Shown here in pieces: positions 29,695 through 37,139 of a stretch of 64,000 bases of DNA (position 1 is its first letter; each line of letters starts with the position of its first letter). The notes under the pieces were generated by a model that had not been told where the DNA came from, did not search any database, and saw only the letters and a list, made by a program, of their open reading frames with translations. This DNA is from CAZOOM01 sp964460795 (lineage in GTDB: Bacteria > Omnitrophota > Omnitrophia > Omnitrophales > Aquincolibacteriaceae), in NCBI GenBank assembly GCA_964460795.1, contig CAYWRU010000012.1, positions 7,171 to 71,170 of the forward strand, read 5' to 3'. Position numbers and translations under genes: made by a program.

Positions 29695-30425
29695 ATATTT
29701 TAGCCAAGCTCCGAATCAAAAGGGCCAAGGATGCGCGAGGCTTCACGCTGATGGAGCTCCTCCTTGCGGCAACACTTCTCACGATTGTAATTTCATCCAG
29801 TTACTCCATTTTTTGGATGGGTCTTCAGATTTGGAAATTTACTCGGGGTCGCGGTAATGTTGAAAAGAAAGTGGTGCTTGCACTTGAAAAGATGGGCCGA
29901 GATCTTCGTTCCACTATTCGGATTCCGGACAGTGACACCAAAAGTCATGGATTTGGAAACCGCGCCGAAATTCACATTCCCTCGATCATCCGGATCCGCT
30001 CTGCCCATGAAGACACAGCTCAATATGGGCTGATTGTATACCGATGGGAAAGCAGTCATAAAACGCTTTGTCGTCAGGAGCTGACGGCCACGGACTTTTA
30101 TCGTCACAATCAACCGCCTTGTGTGGAAGTGGCGGGCTCGATTCGCGATTTTCAAATGAAGTATTTGATTTATGAGGGGGTGGGCGAGGCCTACTCCTGG
30201 CTCGATTCGTGGGATGAAAAGGACATGGCGCCTCTTGCGGTTGAGATCCGTCTGGAAATTGAACCGGTTTTAAAAGGGGAGAAAGATTCTTTTCTGCGCA
30301 GTTACCATAAAATAATTTTTATTCCGGCCGGAGAAAAGATCCTGGAAATAAAAACAAAGGAAGAAGAGAGTCAGGAAGCGGTCCCGCCGGTTCCGGAAAC
30401 TCCTGCCAAAGCAGGCGCCTCATGA
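29691..30425 (+). CDS. gspJ: Minor pseudopilin, GspJ-like
   Basis: 244 residues from GTG 29691, overlapping the gspI stop by four bases (GTGA). The leader with R-G is followed by F-T-L-M-E-L-L-L-A-A and a hydrophobic helix, the canonical pseudopilin N-terminus with Glu+5. The downstream E-K-M-G-R-D-L-R pattern and the large beta-rich domain are typical of GspJ. The C-terminus has a Glu/Pro-rich tail (E-E-E-S-Q-E-A-V-P-P). It is expected in the pseudopilus tip complex with I and K. Translational coupling on both sides indicates one operon. Confidence 0.82.
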   Translation: MNILAKLRIKRAKDARGFTLMELLLAATLLTIVISSSYSIFWMGLQIWKFTRGRGNVEKKVVLALEKMGRDLRSTIRIPDSDTKSHGFGNRAEIHIPSIIRIRSAHEDTAQYGLIVYRWESSHKTLCRQELTATDFYRHNQPPCVEVAGSIRDFQMKYLIYEGVGEAYSWLDSWDEKDMAPLAVEIRLEIEPVLKGEKDSFLRSYHKIIFIPAGEKILEIKTKEEESQEAVPPVPETPAKAGAS

Positions 30426-31519
30426 AGATCCGAAACAATAATTTAGAATTAAAAAAGAGGATGAAAGGATCTGAGCGCGGAGCAGCTCTTATGATGGTTT
30501 TATGGATGCTTTTGCTTCTTTCTGTTTTTGTGATCAATATCAGCCACAATACCACTCAGGAATTGGTGGTCTCGCGCTGGGTCCGGGATCAAGTCATGGG
30601 AAGAGCGCTGGCTTTGGCTGGAATTGAACGCGGACTTCAAGAATTGCAGGCTGATCAGGAGATAAATTTTGACGCCTCGACGGAAACATGGGCTTCCAAT
30701 GAAAAGGCTTTCCGCGAGATTCCTCTTGAAGGAGGAACTTTTACTGTTCTTTGCGATCCTGCTTATCGTTTAAATGAAACGCCAGACTCCGGCGATTTGG
30801 AGGGATTGAGTACTAGCCGTGTCAAAACGCGCTATGGCCTTTGCGATGAATCGGCCCGGATCAATTTGAACAAAGCAGATCAGCCGACTCTGCTTCGGCT
30901 CTTTCTAGCTGCGAATCCAAAAATGGATCCGACCACGGCAAATGCCATTGCTCAGTCCATTATCGACTGGCGCGATACCGATGACGCTACGATGCAGCAG
31001 GGTGCAGAGACTACATACTACAAACTTCTTTCTAAACCTTATGAAGCCCGAAACGGTCCGCTGGAATCGGTTGAAGAGCTGCAGATGATTAAGGGAATCA
31101 CGAGAGAAATTTACGAATCGGTGAGCCCTTACGTTACGGTCTATACCAAGGGAAAAGTAAATTTTAATACCGCGTCCAAAGTGGTTTTGCAGGCCTTGGG
31201 TCTGCAAGCTGATTTAGCTCAAAAGGTCCTGGAATTTCGAAAGGGGACCGATTCGGTGGAGGGCACGGAGGATGATCAGATCTTCCAGGTTCCGGAGGCT
31301 ATTACCCCGGCTTTAAGTACGGCCGGGACCTTTTCGAGTGAGAATTTTGCGGAAATCAGCAATGCTATTGCCAGCGGAGCCATTGACGTCAACTCCCAGT
31401 TCTTCAGAATTCAGTCAATTGGCCGTTTAATAAGCAATGGAGCACCGCTCGAAACCGGGGTGACTTGTGTGGTCCGCCGGGATGGAAGGGTTCTCTATTG
31501 GCGTGAAGGGGATGAATAG
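30422..31519 (+). CDS. gspK: Minor pseudopilin GspK
   Basis: 365 residues, start overlapping the gspJ stop (ATGA). The N-terminus has G-A-A-L-M-M-V-L-W-M-L-L-L-L-S, a GspK-type prepilin helix lacking the +5 Glu as is usual for GspK. The body contains the GspK alpha domain with D-E-S-A-R-I-N-L-N-K-A and I-I-D-W-R-D-T-D-D, plus a helix-hairpin-helix-like V-N-F-N-T-A-S segment near residue 245. It is the largest pseudopilin and forms the tip with I and J. Length and motifs are typical. Confidence 0.9.
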   Translation: MKIRNNNLELKKRMKGSERGAALMMVLWMLLLLSVFVINISHNTTQELVVSRWVRDQVMGRALALAGIERGLQELQADQEINFDASTETWASNEKAFREIPLEGGTFTVLCDPAYRLNETPDSGDLEGLSTSRVKTRYGLCDESARINLNKADQPTLLRLFLAANPKMDPTTANAIAQSIIDWRDTDDATMQQGAETTYYKLLSKPYEARNGPLESVEELQMIKGITREIYESVSPYVTVYTKGKVNFNTASKVVLQALGLQADLAQKVLEFRKGTDSVEGTEDDQIFQVPEAITPALSTAGTFSSENFAEISNAIASGAIDVNSQFFRIQSIGRLISNGAPLETGVTCVVRRDGRVLYWREGDE

Positions 31520-31609
31520 ACAACAGATTGCAGATAACGCTACTGAATGTTAAATGCTTTTCGATAGAACCTTATTGAACGGCTGATATCTGTCATCTGC
31601 TATCTAACG
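31518..31609. repeat. Imperfect inverted repeat with CAGATA-type arms
   Basis: The gspK-gspL gap contains an imperfect palindrome: a left arm around CAACAGATTGCAGATAAC (31520-31538) and a right arm around TGATATCTGTCATCTGCTAT (31584-31603). The arms are built of short CAGATA-like units. A similar element lies at 34400-34485. No gene is seen here. The gspL ribosome binding site (AGGAG at 31623-31627) follows it. Confidence 0.6.
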
Positions 31610-31634
31610 TTTTTGGGGAATAAGGAGTTTAGAA

Positions 31635-33254
31635 GTGGCAAAAGGTTTGGCTTTTTGGAAAGATCAATCGGGTAAGGTGAAGGTAAATCCGCCGCCGGAG
31701 GGGACGAGCTCGGGGTTTCATCTTTCCTTTGAAGATCTCCAGTCGCGCCTCTTTGGATTTACCTCATCCACCCGGCTTCTTGTGGTTGAGGTTTGTGAAG
31801 GGCTCGTCAAAATGGCGGGATTTTCCATTCATAAAAAACAGCGGCGGCTGATGTGCATGGGGTCCGTAACGTCTGGTAACTCGGATCTGGAAATCGGAAT
31901 TAAAATCCGAACGTTTTTGCGTTCTCATTTTTTTAAACCCACCGAGGTAGTGGTTCTGCATCCTTCTTATAATTTAACGTCGAGAATTTTAAATCTGCCT
32001 TCCACGGACATGAAGGAAATTCGGGATATTATTGATCTTCAAGCCGTCAAACAAACGCCGTACAGCCGGGAAGAAATCACTACGGGATTTCGCATTCTGG
32101 AATCAGATCCTTCGGGATATTCCAAAGTTCTGCTGGCCATTTCACACCGTGATCTGGCGTCTTCTTATTACCGGGCCATTGAAATGGCCGGCTTCCAGGC
32201 GCGCTGTATCCATATTGCAGTGGAAGGACTTCGTGGATGGTTTGAAGCGCTTCGCAATCGTGATCCTCAGAAGTACGACAAGCCTGTGGTTTTTATGGAT
32301 GTGGATTGGAGCACGACAGAGTTCATGGTTTTCCAAAAAGGAAAGCTTGTTTTTAACCGCAATATCAGCATGGGCGTTCGTCATATGGGAGAATCTGCGG
32401 ATAAACTTCCGGATGATTTTTTGCGGGAAATTCAGCGGTCCATGGAAGGCGGACAAGCCGAGATTAAAGATGATTCGATCTCCAGTATTATTCTTTCCAG
32501 CATGAGCCCCAAAGGGCAGGCTATGGTGGCGCATTTGTCCCGTGAACTGAATATGCCGGTGGAAAATATTTCATCGCTTAGTCCGTTTGAAGCGGCTATT
32601 CCTAAGGGAGTGAACAAATCGTTGGCCCAAGCAGCCTGTTCTTTTTCCGCTATTCTTGGATTTGGTTTTGATCCGAATCCTGCCGCCATTAATTTGATTC
32701 CGAATCAATTGGAAACCAAAAAGGGTTTGGAAAATCGGGCCAAAGATCTGGCTATTTTGGGCACGATGATGCTGGCTTTGGTCACACTGCTTTCCATCAT
32801 CAGCTTTGAAAAAATTTATAAAAAAGATCAATACTTGAGGAATCTTAATCGAGATTATTCCCAAGTCTCAGCTTCAGCCGAGGATACGGAACGGCTGCTT
32901 GCCAAAATGCAAGTGGCTGCGGATCAAATGAGTTCCGGCGCGCATTTCTTGGATGTGCTTTGCGATGTCGCAGAAGTATTGCCGGTCAATTTATATCTGA
33001 CTTCGCTGCAGTATCAAACCAAGGATTCAAGTCTGGTGGTGCGCGGGATCTCGGATGAAATGTCTTCAGTCTTCAAATTGATCACGACCATGGAAGGCAC
33101 GCCGCACTTGGAGGGCGTTAAGACCCGGAATGTGGCCAAGCGTAAGGTAAAAGACAAAGAAGTGGTGGAGTTTGAAATCAGCGCCAGCGCAACACGGGAC
33201 GGTGAGGATGCGACGGAGACAGCAGCTCCGAATCCGAACCCAACGCCGGCGTGA
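31635..33254 (+). CDS. gspL: GspL-type protein (PilM-like actin-fold domain fused to PilN-like domain)
   Basis: 539 residues from GTG 31635 with AGGAG 7 bases upstream. Residues about 45-370 resemble the cytoplasmic actin-like PilM/GspL domain: L-L-V-V-E-V-C-E-G-L-V-K near the start and V-V-F-M-D-V-D-W-S-T-T-E-F in the phosphate-2 region. Residues about 375-400 are a single transmembrane helix (L-A-I-L-G-T-M-M-L-A-L-V-T-L-L). After it come a short coiled coil and a PilN-like ferredoxin domain with the V-L-P-V-N-L-Y-L-T-S-L motif. The tail is Ala/Pro-rich. It ties the GspE hexamer to the periplasmic parts. In type IV pilus systems the two halves are separate genes. Confidence 0.85.
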   Translation: MAKGLAFWKDQSGKVKVNPPPEGTSSGFHLSFEDLQSRLFGFTSSTRLLVVEVCEGLVKMAGFSIHKKQRRLMCMGSVTSGNSDLEIGIKIRTFLRSHFFKPTEVVVLHPSYNLTSRILNLPSTDMKEIRDIIDLQAVKQTPYSREEITTGFRILESDPSGYSKVLLAISHRDLASSYYRAIEMAGFQARCIHIAVEGLRGWFEALRNRDPQKYDKPVVFMDVDWSTTEFMVFQKGKLVFNRNISMGVRHMGESADKLPDDFLREIQRSMEGGQAEIKDDSISSIILSSMSPKGQAMVAHLSRELNMPVENISSLSPFEAAIPKGVNKSLAQAACSFSAILGFGFDPNPAAINLIPNQLETKKGLENRAKDLAILGTMMLALVTLLSIISFEKIYKKDQYLRNLNRDYSQVSASAEDTERLLAKMQVAADQMSSGAHFLDVLCDVAEVLPVNLYLTSLQYQTKDSSLVVRGISDEMSSVFKLITTMEGTPHLEGVKTRNVAKRKVKDKEVVEFEISASATRDGEDATETAAPNPNPTPA

Positions 33255-33266
33255 GGAGAAAAAGAC

Positions 33267-33800
33267 ATGTGGTCTAAGTTAAAACCCAGCGAGCGGATTT
33301 TATTTGTGATCGTGTTGGTACTCCTGGCGCTAGGATTTGCCTACTACGGTGGATGGAAACCCATCCAAGCCAAATTCGCTTCCCTGGATGACGAAATATT
33401 TTCCATGCAGCTGCGTCTTCGCAAGGCTAAGATCCTTGTCCATCAGCGCGACCAAATTCTCGAGGAATCTAAAAAATATCCCAATCTTCAAGGGATGGAT
33501 GCGCGCAAGGATGACGAAGAAAATGCTTCGCTCTTAGGATTCATTGAAGAGGAAGCGCGAAAAGCGAGCATCACGCTCTCAGATGTAAAGCCCCAGTCCA
33601 TGAGTGAAGACCGTTTGACCAAACGCTATACCGTGGAGCTGGTGGTGGAGGCGGAGATGAAGGCCTTGATCGCGTTTGTATATCATCTGCAGTTTTCGCC
33701 GCAAATGCTCAAAGTTCAGCGGGCTGAAATGGCACCCAAAGAAGAAGGGTCTGCAATCTTACGAGGTAATTTAGTGATGGAACGCGTGGTAGTGAAGTAA
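33267..33800 (+). CDS. gspM: GspM/PilO-like inner-membrane protein
   Basis: 177 residues. One N-terminal transmembrane helix (about 10-30, I-L-F-V-I-V-L-V-L-L-A-L-G), a coiled coil (about 35-70), and a C-terminal ferredoxin-like domain containing the Y-T-V-E-L-V-V-E-A-E strand and the L-I-A-F-V-Y-H-L-Q-F-S motif shared by PilO/GspM. It pairs with the PilN-like half of GspL in the inner-membrane platform. It begins 12 bases after gspL with GGAG upstream. Assignment between GspM and PilO is a matter of naming. Confidence 0.8.
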   Translation: MWSKLKPSERILFVIVLVLLALGFAYYGGWKPIQAKFASLDDEIFSMQLRLRKAKILVHQRDQILEESKKYPNLQGMDARKDDEENASLLGFIEEEARKASITLSDVKPQSMSEDRLTKRYTVELVVEAEMKALIAFVYHLQFSPQMLKVQRAEMAPKEEGSAILRGNLVMERVVVK

Positions 33801-33872
33801 TGATTAAACACGCCGCTTAGGATCAAAAAGAAGTAGACTGAAGCAAGGATCAATCAAGACGAGGAGTCATTT

Positions 33873-34292
33873 ATGAGATGGGATCGAAGAGGATTTACCC
33901 TCATTGAAATTTTGTTGGTCGTTATTATCATCGGTATTTTGGTCGGGCTTGTGGCGCCCAAACTGGCGGGACGTTCCGAAGAGGCGCGTGTCCAAGCGGC
34001 GCGGGCCGATATCGAAGGAGGTTTAGCCTTGGCCCTGGATTTATATGAAGTGGATAACGGACGCTTTCCGGATTCACTCCAGGATTTGATCACCAGGGGA
34101 GCGACTTCTACCAATTGGCGCGGTCCTTATTTGAAAAAAGGAATTCCAAAAGATCCGTGGGGTGATCAATATTCTTATAAATATCCAGGCTCTCATAATC
34201 CTTCGGGTTATGATCTCTTTACCAAAGGGCCGGATCGGCAAGAGGGGTCTCAGGATGATATTACTAACTGGGAAACAACCGGGCCATACTAG
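33873..34292 (+). CDS. gspG: Major pseudopilin GspG
   Basis: 139 residues. A six-residue leader ends R-R-G, then F-T-L-I-E-I-L-L-V-V-I-I-I-G-I-L, the textbook major pseudopilin N-terminus. The C-terminal half has the GspG hallmarks G-R-F-P-D-S-L-Q-D-L, K-D-P-W-G-D-Q-Y-S-Y, and the Ca-loop region G-Y-D-L-F-T-K-G-P-D. It polymerises into the pseudopilus. GGAG lies 6-10 bases before the ATG. It follows gspM here rather than gspF as in many proteobacterial operons. Confidence 0.95.
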   Translation: MRWDRRGFTLIEILLVVIIIGILVGLVAPKLAGRSEEARVQAARADIEGGLALALDLYEVDNGRFPDSLQDLITRGATSTNWRGPYLKKGIPKDPWGDQYSYKYPGSHNPSGYDLFTKGPDRQEGSQDDITNWETTGPY

Positions 34293-34295
34293 TAC

Positions 34296-34381
34296 TTCGA
34301 CAAGATTAATTTTAGGGGCAAGCTCAGTACTGTGGTGAGCAAAGATTGAAATTATCCACAGATAATTTCAATCTAGTCGAA
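34296..34381. repeat. Nested palindrome resembling the dispersed CTTCGAC...GCTCAGTAC repeat
   Basis: Directly after gspG. Outer arms TTCGACAAGATT (34297-34308) and AATCTAGTCGAA (34370-34381) pair with one mismatch. Inside are GCTCA...TGAGC (34322-34340) and a perfect 13-bp stem GATTGAAATTATC / GATAATTTCAATC with a CACA loop (34344-34373). The TTCGAC and GCTCAGTAC words are those of a palindromic element dispersed in many bacterial genomes. It may also act as a terminator or RNA stabiliser for gspG. Confidence 0.7.
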
Positions 34382-34399
34382 CCACTGGATTTTGAACAG

Positions 34400-34485
34400 A
34401 GATAACAGATCACAGATTTCAGATATCAGAAAATAAGTTCTATTGGTTAGGCTTCTAGGAACTGATATCTGTTATCTGACATCTA
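34400..34485. repeat. Imperfect inverted repeat with CAGATA-type arms
   Basis: A left arm of repeated A-A-C-A-G-A-T / CAGATATCAG units (about 34400-34430) pairs imperfectly with ACTGATATCTGTTATCTGAC (34461-34480) and ATCT. It is of the same family as the element at 31518-31609. It sits just before the response-regulator start. No promoter is obvious within it. Confidence 0.6.
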
Positions 34486-34501
34486 AAAGTATGTGAGAAC
34501 T

Positions 34502-34876
34502 ATGAGTCGAAAAATTCTTGTCATTGATGATGAAGCCTCGATTGGGGAGATGATACGGGATTATCTCGCAGATGAAGGTTACGAGGTCTGGATTTCCACG
34601 GATATCGATGAAGGACTCGCGGTTTTGGCTCAGGAAAAGCCGAGTTTGGTTCTTCTGGATGTGATGCTCCCAGGAATTGGGGGAGTAGAATGTTTAAAGC
34701 AGATCAAAAAACGTTTTCCTCAGACTATTGTGGTGATGCTGAGCGGACTCCATGATGAAGATACCGCCAAACAGGCCATCCGCCTTGGCGCCTATGACTA
34801 CGTCACCAAGCCTTTCAATCTCAGCTTTTTCCAGGCGAATATCCTGTCCCGCGTTTTTCCAGCCAACAGCCATTAA
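34502..34876 (+). CDS. Single-domain response regulator (CheY-like receiver)
   Basis: 124 residues from ATG 34502 (an upstream GTG at 34493 would add three residues). Complete receiver domain: acidic pair D-D in I-L-V-I-D-D-E near residue 9, phospho-acceptor Asp in L-V-L-L-D-V-M-L-P-G near residue 53, Ser in V-V-M-L-S-G, and Lys in Y-V-T-K-P-F. There is no output domain, so it acts by protein contact or phosphotransfer. No histidine kinase is in the window. Its place in the middle of the T2SS cluster suggests a role in controlling the machine, but this is inference. Confidence 0.9.
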   Translation: MSRKILVIDDEASIGEMIRDYLADEGYEVWISTDIDEGLAVLAQEKPSLVLLDVMLPGIGGVECLKQIKKRFPQTIVVMLSGLHDEDTAKQAIRLGAYDYVTKPFNLSFFQANILSRVFPANSH

Positions 34877-35128
34877 GAAAACAGTCCCCAGTACGGTTAA
34901 GAAGCTTGTCGATAGTAACTATTTAGCGCTGTGAAGTTCGGCCCAAGACTCGGTCTTCCAAAAACGTTCATCCCATGGACTGGCAACTCCAAAATGCTAA
35001 ATAAGTACTGTCGATTAAATTTCCATTAAAGTACCTTCTGTGCCTAGCCGATCTTAAAAGAGGTCAGACAAAAGTGTCTGATGTAAGACATCGCAGCTAG
35101 ATAACCAAGAAGTCACAGGATTCGACGA
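34877..35128. promoter_or_regulatory. Intergenic region with two small hairpins before the MerR gene
   Basis: No coding sequence is seen in these 252 bases. Two adjacent hairpins lie at about 35066-35091: CAGAC-AAAAGT-GTCTG and GATGT-AAG-ACATC, about 40 bases before the MerR start. They could be an operator, attenuator or processing site of the second half of the secretion cluster. No clear -10/-35 pair was found. Confidence 0.35.
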
Positions 35129-35446
35129 ATGGAAACGCTCTACAGTACCTGCACTGTCATCCACCAAAGCGGGGTGAGTGCTCGTCAGCTGTATTATTGG
35201 GAGCTTATCGGACTTCTTCAGCCTCGCTATGAAACGTTTGGGACCCGGAAATTCCGCCGCTACACCTCTCAGGATTTAGAGCTGCTTCGCTCAGCAAAAA
35301 ATTTACTTGATCAGGGATTTACGCTTCAAGCCGTCAAACATCAGCTGCAAAATGGAACCTCTATTCAGAGCCGCGGTCCTGTGGTGCATACTCTGGAGTC
35401 AGCGGATTTTGGACCCGGCCGCCCGGTGGAGGTCATTGACTCATGA
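35129..35446 (+). CDS. MerR-family DNA-binding protein
   Basis: 105 residues. The N-terminal winged helix-turn-helix is of MerR type: S-G-V-S-A-R-Q-L-Y-Y-W-E-L-I-G-L-L, then G-T-R-K-F-R-R-Y-T, then D-L-E-L-L-R-S-A-K-N-L-L-D-Q-G-F-T-L-Q-A-V. The C-terminal part after residue 75 is short and lacks a recognisable effector domain or metal-binding Cys. Its stop overlaps the start of the next gene (ATGA at 35443), so it is co-translated with the GspA-like ATPase. Likely a local regulator of secretion genes; target and signal unknown. Confidence 0.85.
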   Translation: METLYSTCTVIHQSGVSARQLYYWELIGLLQPRYETFGTRKFRRYTSQDLELLRSAKNLLDQGFTLQAVKHQLQNGTSIQSRGPVVHTLESADFGPGRPVEVIDS

Positions 35447-36378
35447 GCTACTACCGGGTGCTGAATTTAAACTGCGAACCTTTTTCTACAAGTCCGGACC
35501 CCAAGTTTTTTTATCTTTCCCGGATCCACCGGGCCACGCTCTTTCGTCTGCGAACCGGCATTGAACTCCGCCGGGGGCTGACGGTGGTGGCCGGAGATAT
35601 CGGAACCGGAAAATCAACCATGGCTCGAAAACTGAGTCAGATATTTTTTCAGGATCCGCGCATTGACTTTCATGCCATCTTAAATCCCATGACCGCGCAT
35701 GATGATGAATTTCTCCGAACGCTTCTCCTGACTTTTGGAATTTCTGCGGATCACGGAACTCCGAGCCCCATGGATTGTCTTCAGGCCATTGAAAAATATC
35801 TCTTTCAAAAAGGGATTCGCGAAGGGAAGACCGTAGTGCTTATGATTGATGAAGCGCAGCTTCTTTCCTTTGCTTCGTTAGAGGTTTTGCGTGCGCTTTT
35901 GAATTATGAAACCAATTCCTTTAAGCTTCTTCAGCTTGTCTTGTTCGGTCAGCTGGAACTGATCCATAAAATGCGGGAAGTCCCTAATCTTTGGGACCGG
36001 ATTAGTTTAAAACTTTTACTGGGTCCTCTGGATTCGGGGGAGACTTCGGAGATGATTCAGTTTCGGCTTCATCAGGCACGATGTCAAAGTCCCTGGCCGC
36101 TTTTTACAGAGGAAGCCATTCAAAGCATCCATGAAAAATCCGGAGGAACTCCGCGGCGCATTAATATTCTCTGTCATGATGCTCTGGAATACTTGGTTAT
36201 GATGCAGATTCCGCAGGTGACGCGTGACGTGGTCGAGGCGGTGAGTCAAGCCGAAACCACTTGGATTCGCATGACCGAAGCCGGGTCCTTGACTTCCAAA
36301 GAAACCATTATTGAGCAAGAGCATGGGATACAAAATTCCACGTCACAGAATTCTTCGCCGGTTCAGGAGCGTGCCTAA
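35443..36378 (+). CDS. gspA: GspA/ExeA-type AAA ATPase
   Basis: 311 residues. It starts Y-Y-R-V-L-N-L-N-C-E-P-F-S-T-S-P-D-P, the typical N-terminus of ExeA/GspA-like ATPases. Walker A is A-G-D-I-G-T-G-K-S-T near residue 52 and Walker B V-V-L-M-I-D-E-A-Q near residue 130; the sensor/lid part has G-G-T-P-R-R-I-N-I-L. ExeA helps insert the secretin through peptidoglycan. Here there is no transmembrane helix or peptidoglycan-binding domain, so it is the cytoplasmic ATPase part only. It is followed directly by GspC-like and secretin genes, which supports a role in outer-membrane channel assembly. Confidence 0.85.
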   Translation: MSYYRVLNLNCEPFSTSPDPKFFYLSRIHRATLFRLRTGIELRRGLTVVAGDIGTGKSTMARKLSQIFFQDPRIDFHAILNPMTAHDDEFLRTLLLTFGISADHGTPSPMDCLQAIEKYLFQKGIREGKTVVLMIDEAQLLSFASLEVLRALLNYETNSFKLLQLVLFGQLELIHKMREVPNLWDRISLKLLLGPLDSGETSEMIQFRLHQARCQSPWPLFTEEAIQSIHEKSGGTPRRINILCHDALEYLVMMQIPQVTRDVVEAVSQAETTWIRMTEAGSLTSKETIIEQEHGIQNSTSQNSSPVQERA

Positions 36379-37139
36379 TGGAATGGGGAAAGAAGGACAA
36401 AAATCCCAAGTCTCCCGGGGATAAGGATAATGTGACTCCGGAGGAACGGCTGTTTCGAATTATTTCCGGTGATGACTCCAGCCGGGATTCAAATCTGTCT
36501 CAGGATGAAGAGATTGTGGAACACGGAATGATTTCTCAATTTGAGGCATGGACGCAGAAAATTCAGGATTTGCTGAAGAAGTGGCCTGCGCGTTCTTCGG
36601 GGCGTTCGGAATCCTACCGTTTGTGGGATTCGCGAAGTACGCTTCAACTGATGCCGCTTTCGCAAATGATTCAGATCCGGAAGCTTAACCAGGGACTTTT
36701 GATTGTGGTGATTCTTCTGGCTCTTTATATGGTGGTGGATATTGCTTTTGTAAAAATAGCCCAATGGGTCCCGTCGCCAGCCAGTGAAACCGTTCAGGCT
36801 CCGGCCGTATTTTCTATTAAAACGCCGGTCCAGACGAATTTGGATCAATATCTTCAGGAAGCTGCCAAACGAAATTTATTTCAGCCCGGTGCGGCTCCGG
36901 CTCCGGCGGGAGCGAATGAAGCATCTGCGGCTCCAGTGGCAGCCGCACCGCCCAATTTTAAACTCCTGGGTATTTCCTGGGATGCGAGCGGGTATGTGGC
37001 CATGATCCAAGCGGATGCGAATCAGGAAGGGGTTTCGTTTGTTCGAAAGGGAGATAAAATTAAAGGGTTTGCAATTGAAGAAGTTAAGGAATCTGCTGTG
37101 AAATTATCCCAGGGCGGGCAAACTTATGAACTTAACTAA
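36378..37139 (+). CDS. gspC: GspC/PilP-like inner-membrane to secretin connector
   Basis: 253 residues. A cytoplasmic acidic N-terminal region (1-105) is followed by one transmembrane helix (about 110-132, L-L-I-V-V-I-L-L-A-L-Y-M-V-V), an Ala/Pro linker (about 175-195), and a C-terminal HR-type beta domain (F-K-L-L-G-I-S-W, A-M-I-Q-A-D, V-R-K-G-D-K-I-K-G-F). In T2SS the HR domain contacts the secretin N0 domain. No PDZ domain follows. The start overlaps the previous stop by one base, and its own end overlaps the secretin start by 14 bases. Confidence 0.8.
   Translation: MEWGKKDKNPKSPGDKDNVTPEERLFRIISGDDSSRDSNLSQDEEIVEHGMISQFEAWTQKIQDLLKKWPARSSGRSESYRLWDSRSTLQLMPLSQMIQIRKLNQGLLIVVILLALYMVVDIAFVKIAQWVPSPASETVQAPAVFSIKTPVQTNLDQYLQEAAKRNLFQPGAAPAPAGANEASAAPVAAAPPNFKLLGISWDASGYVAMIQADANQEGVSFVRKGDKIKGFAIEEVKESAVKLSQGGQTYELN

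Noticed and set aside
34752..34934. Small plus-strand frame overlapping the response regulator
   Set aside because: It is out of frame with a well-conserved receiver domain and its product shows no recognisable features.
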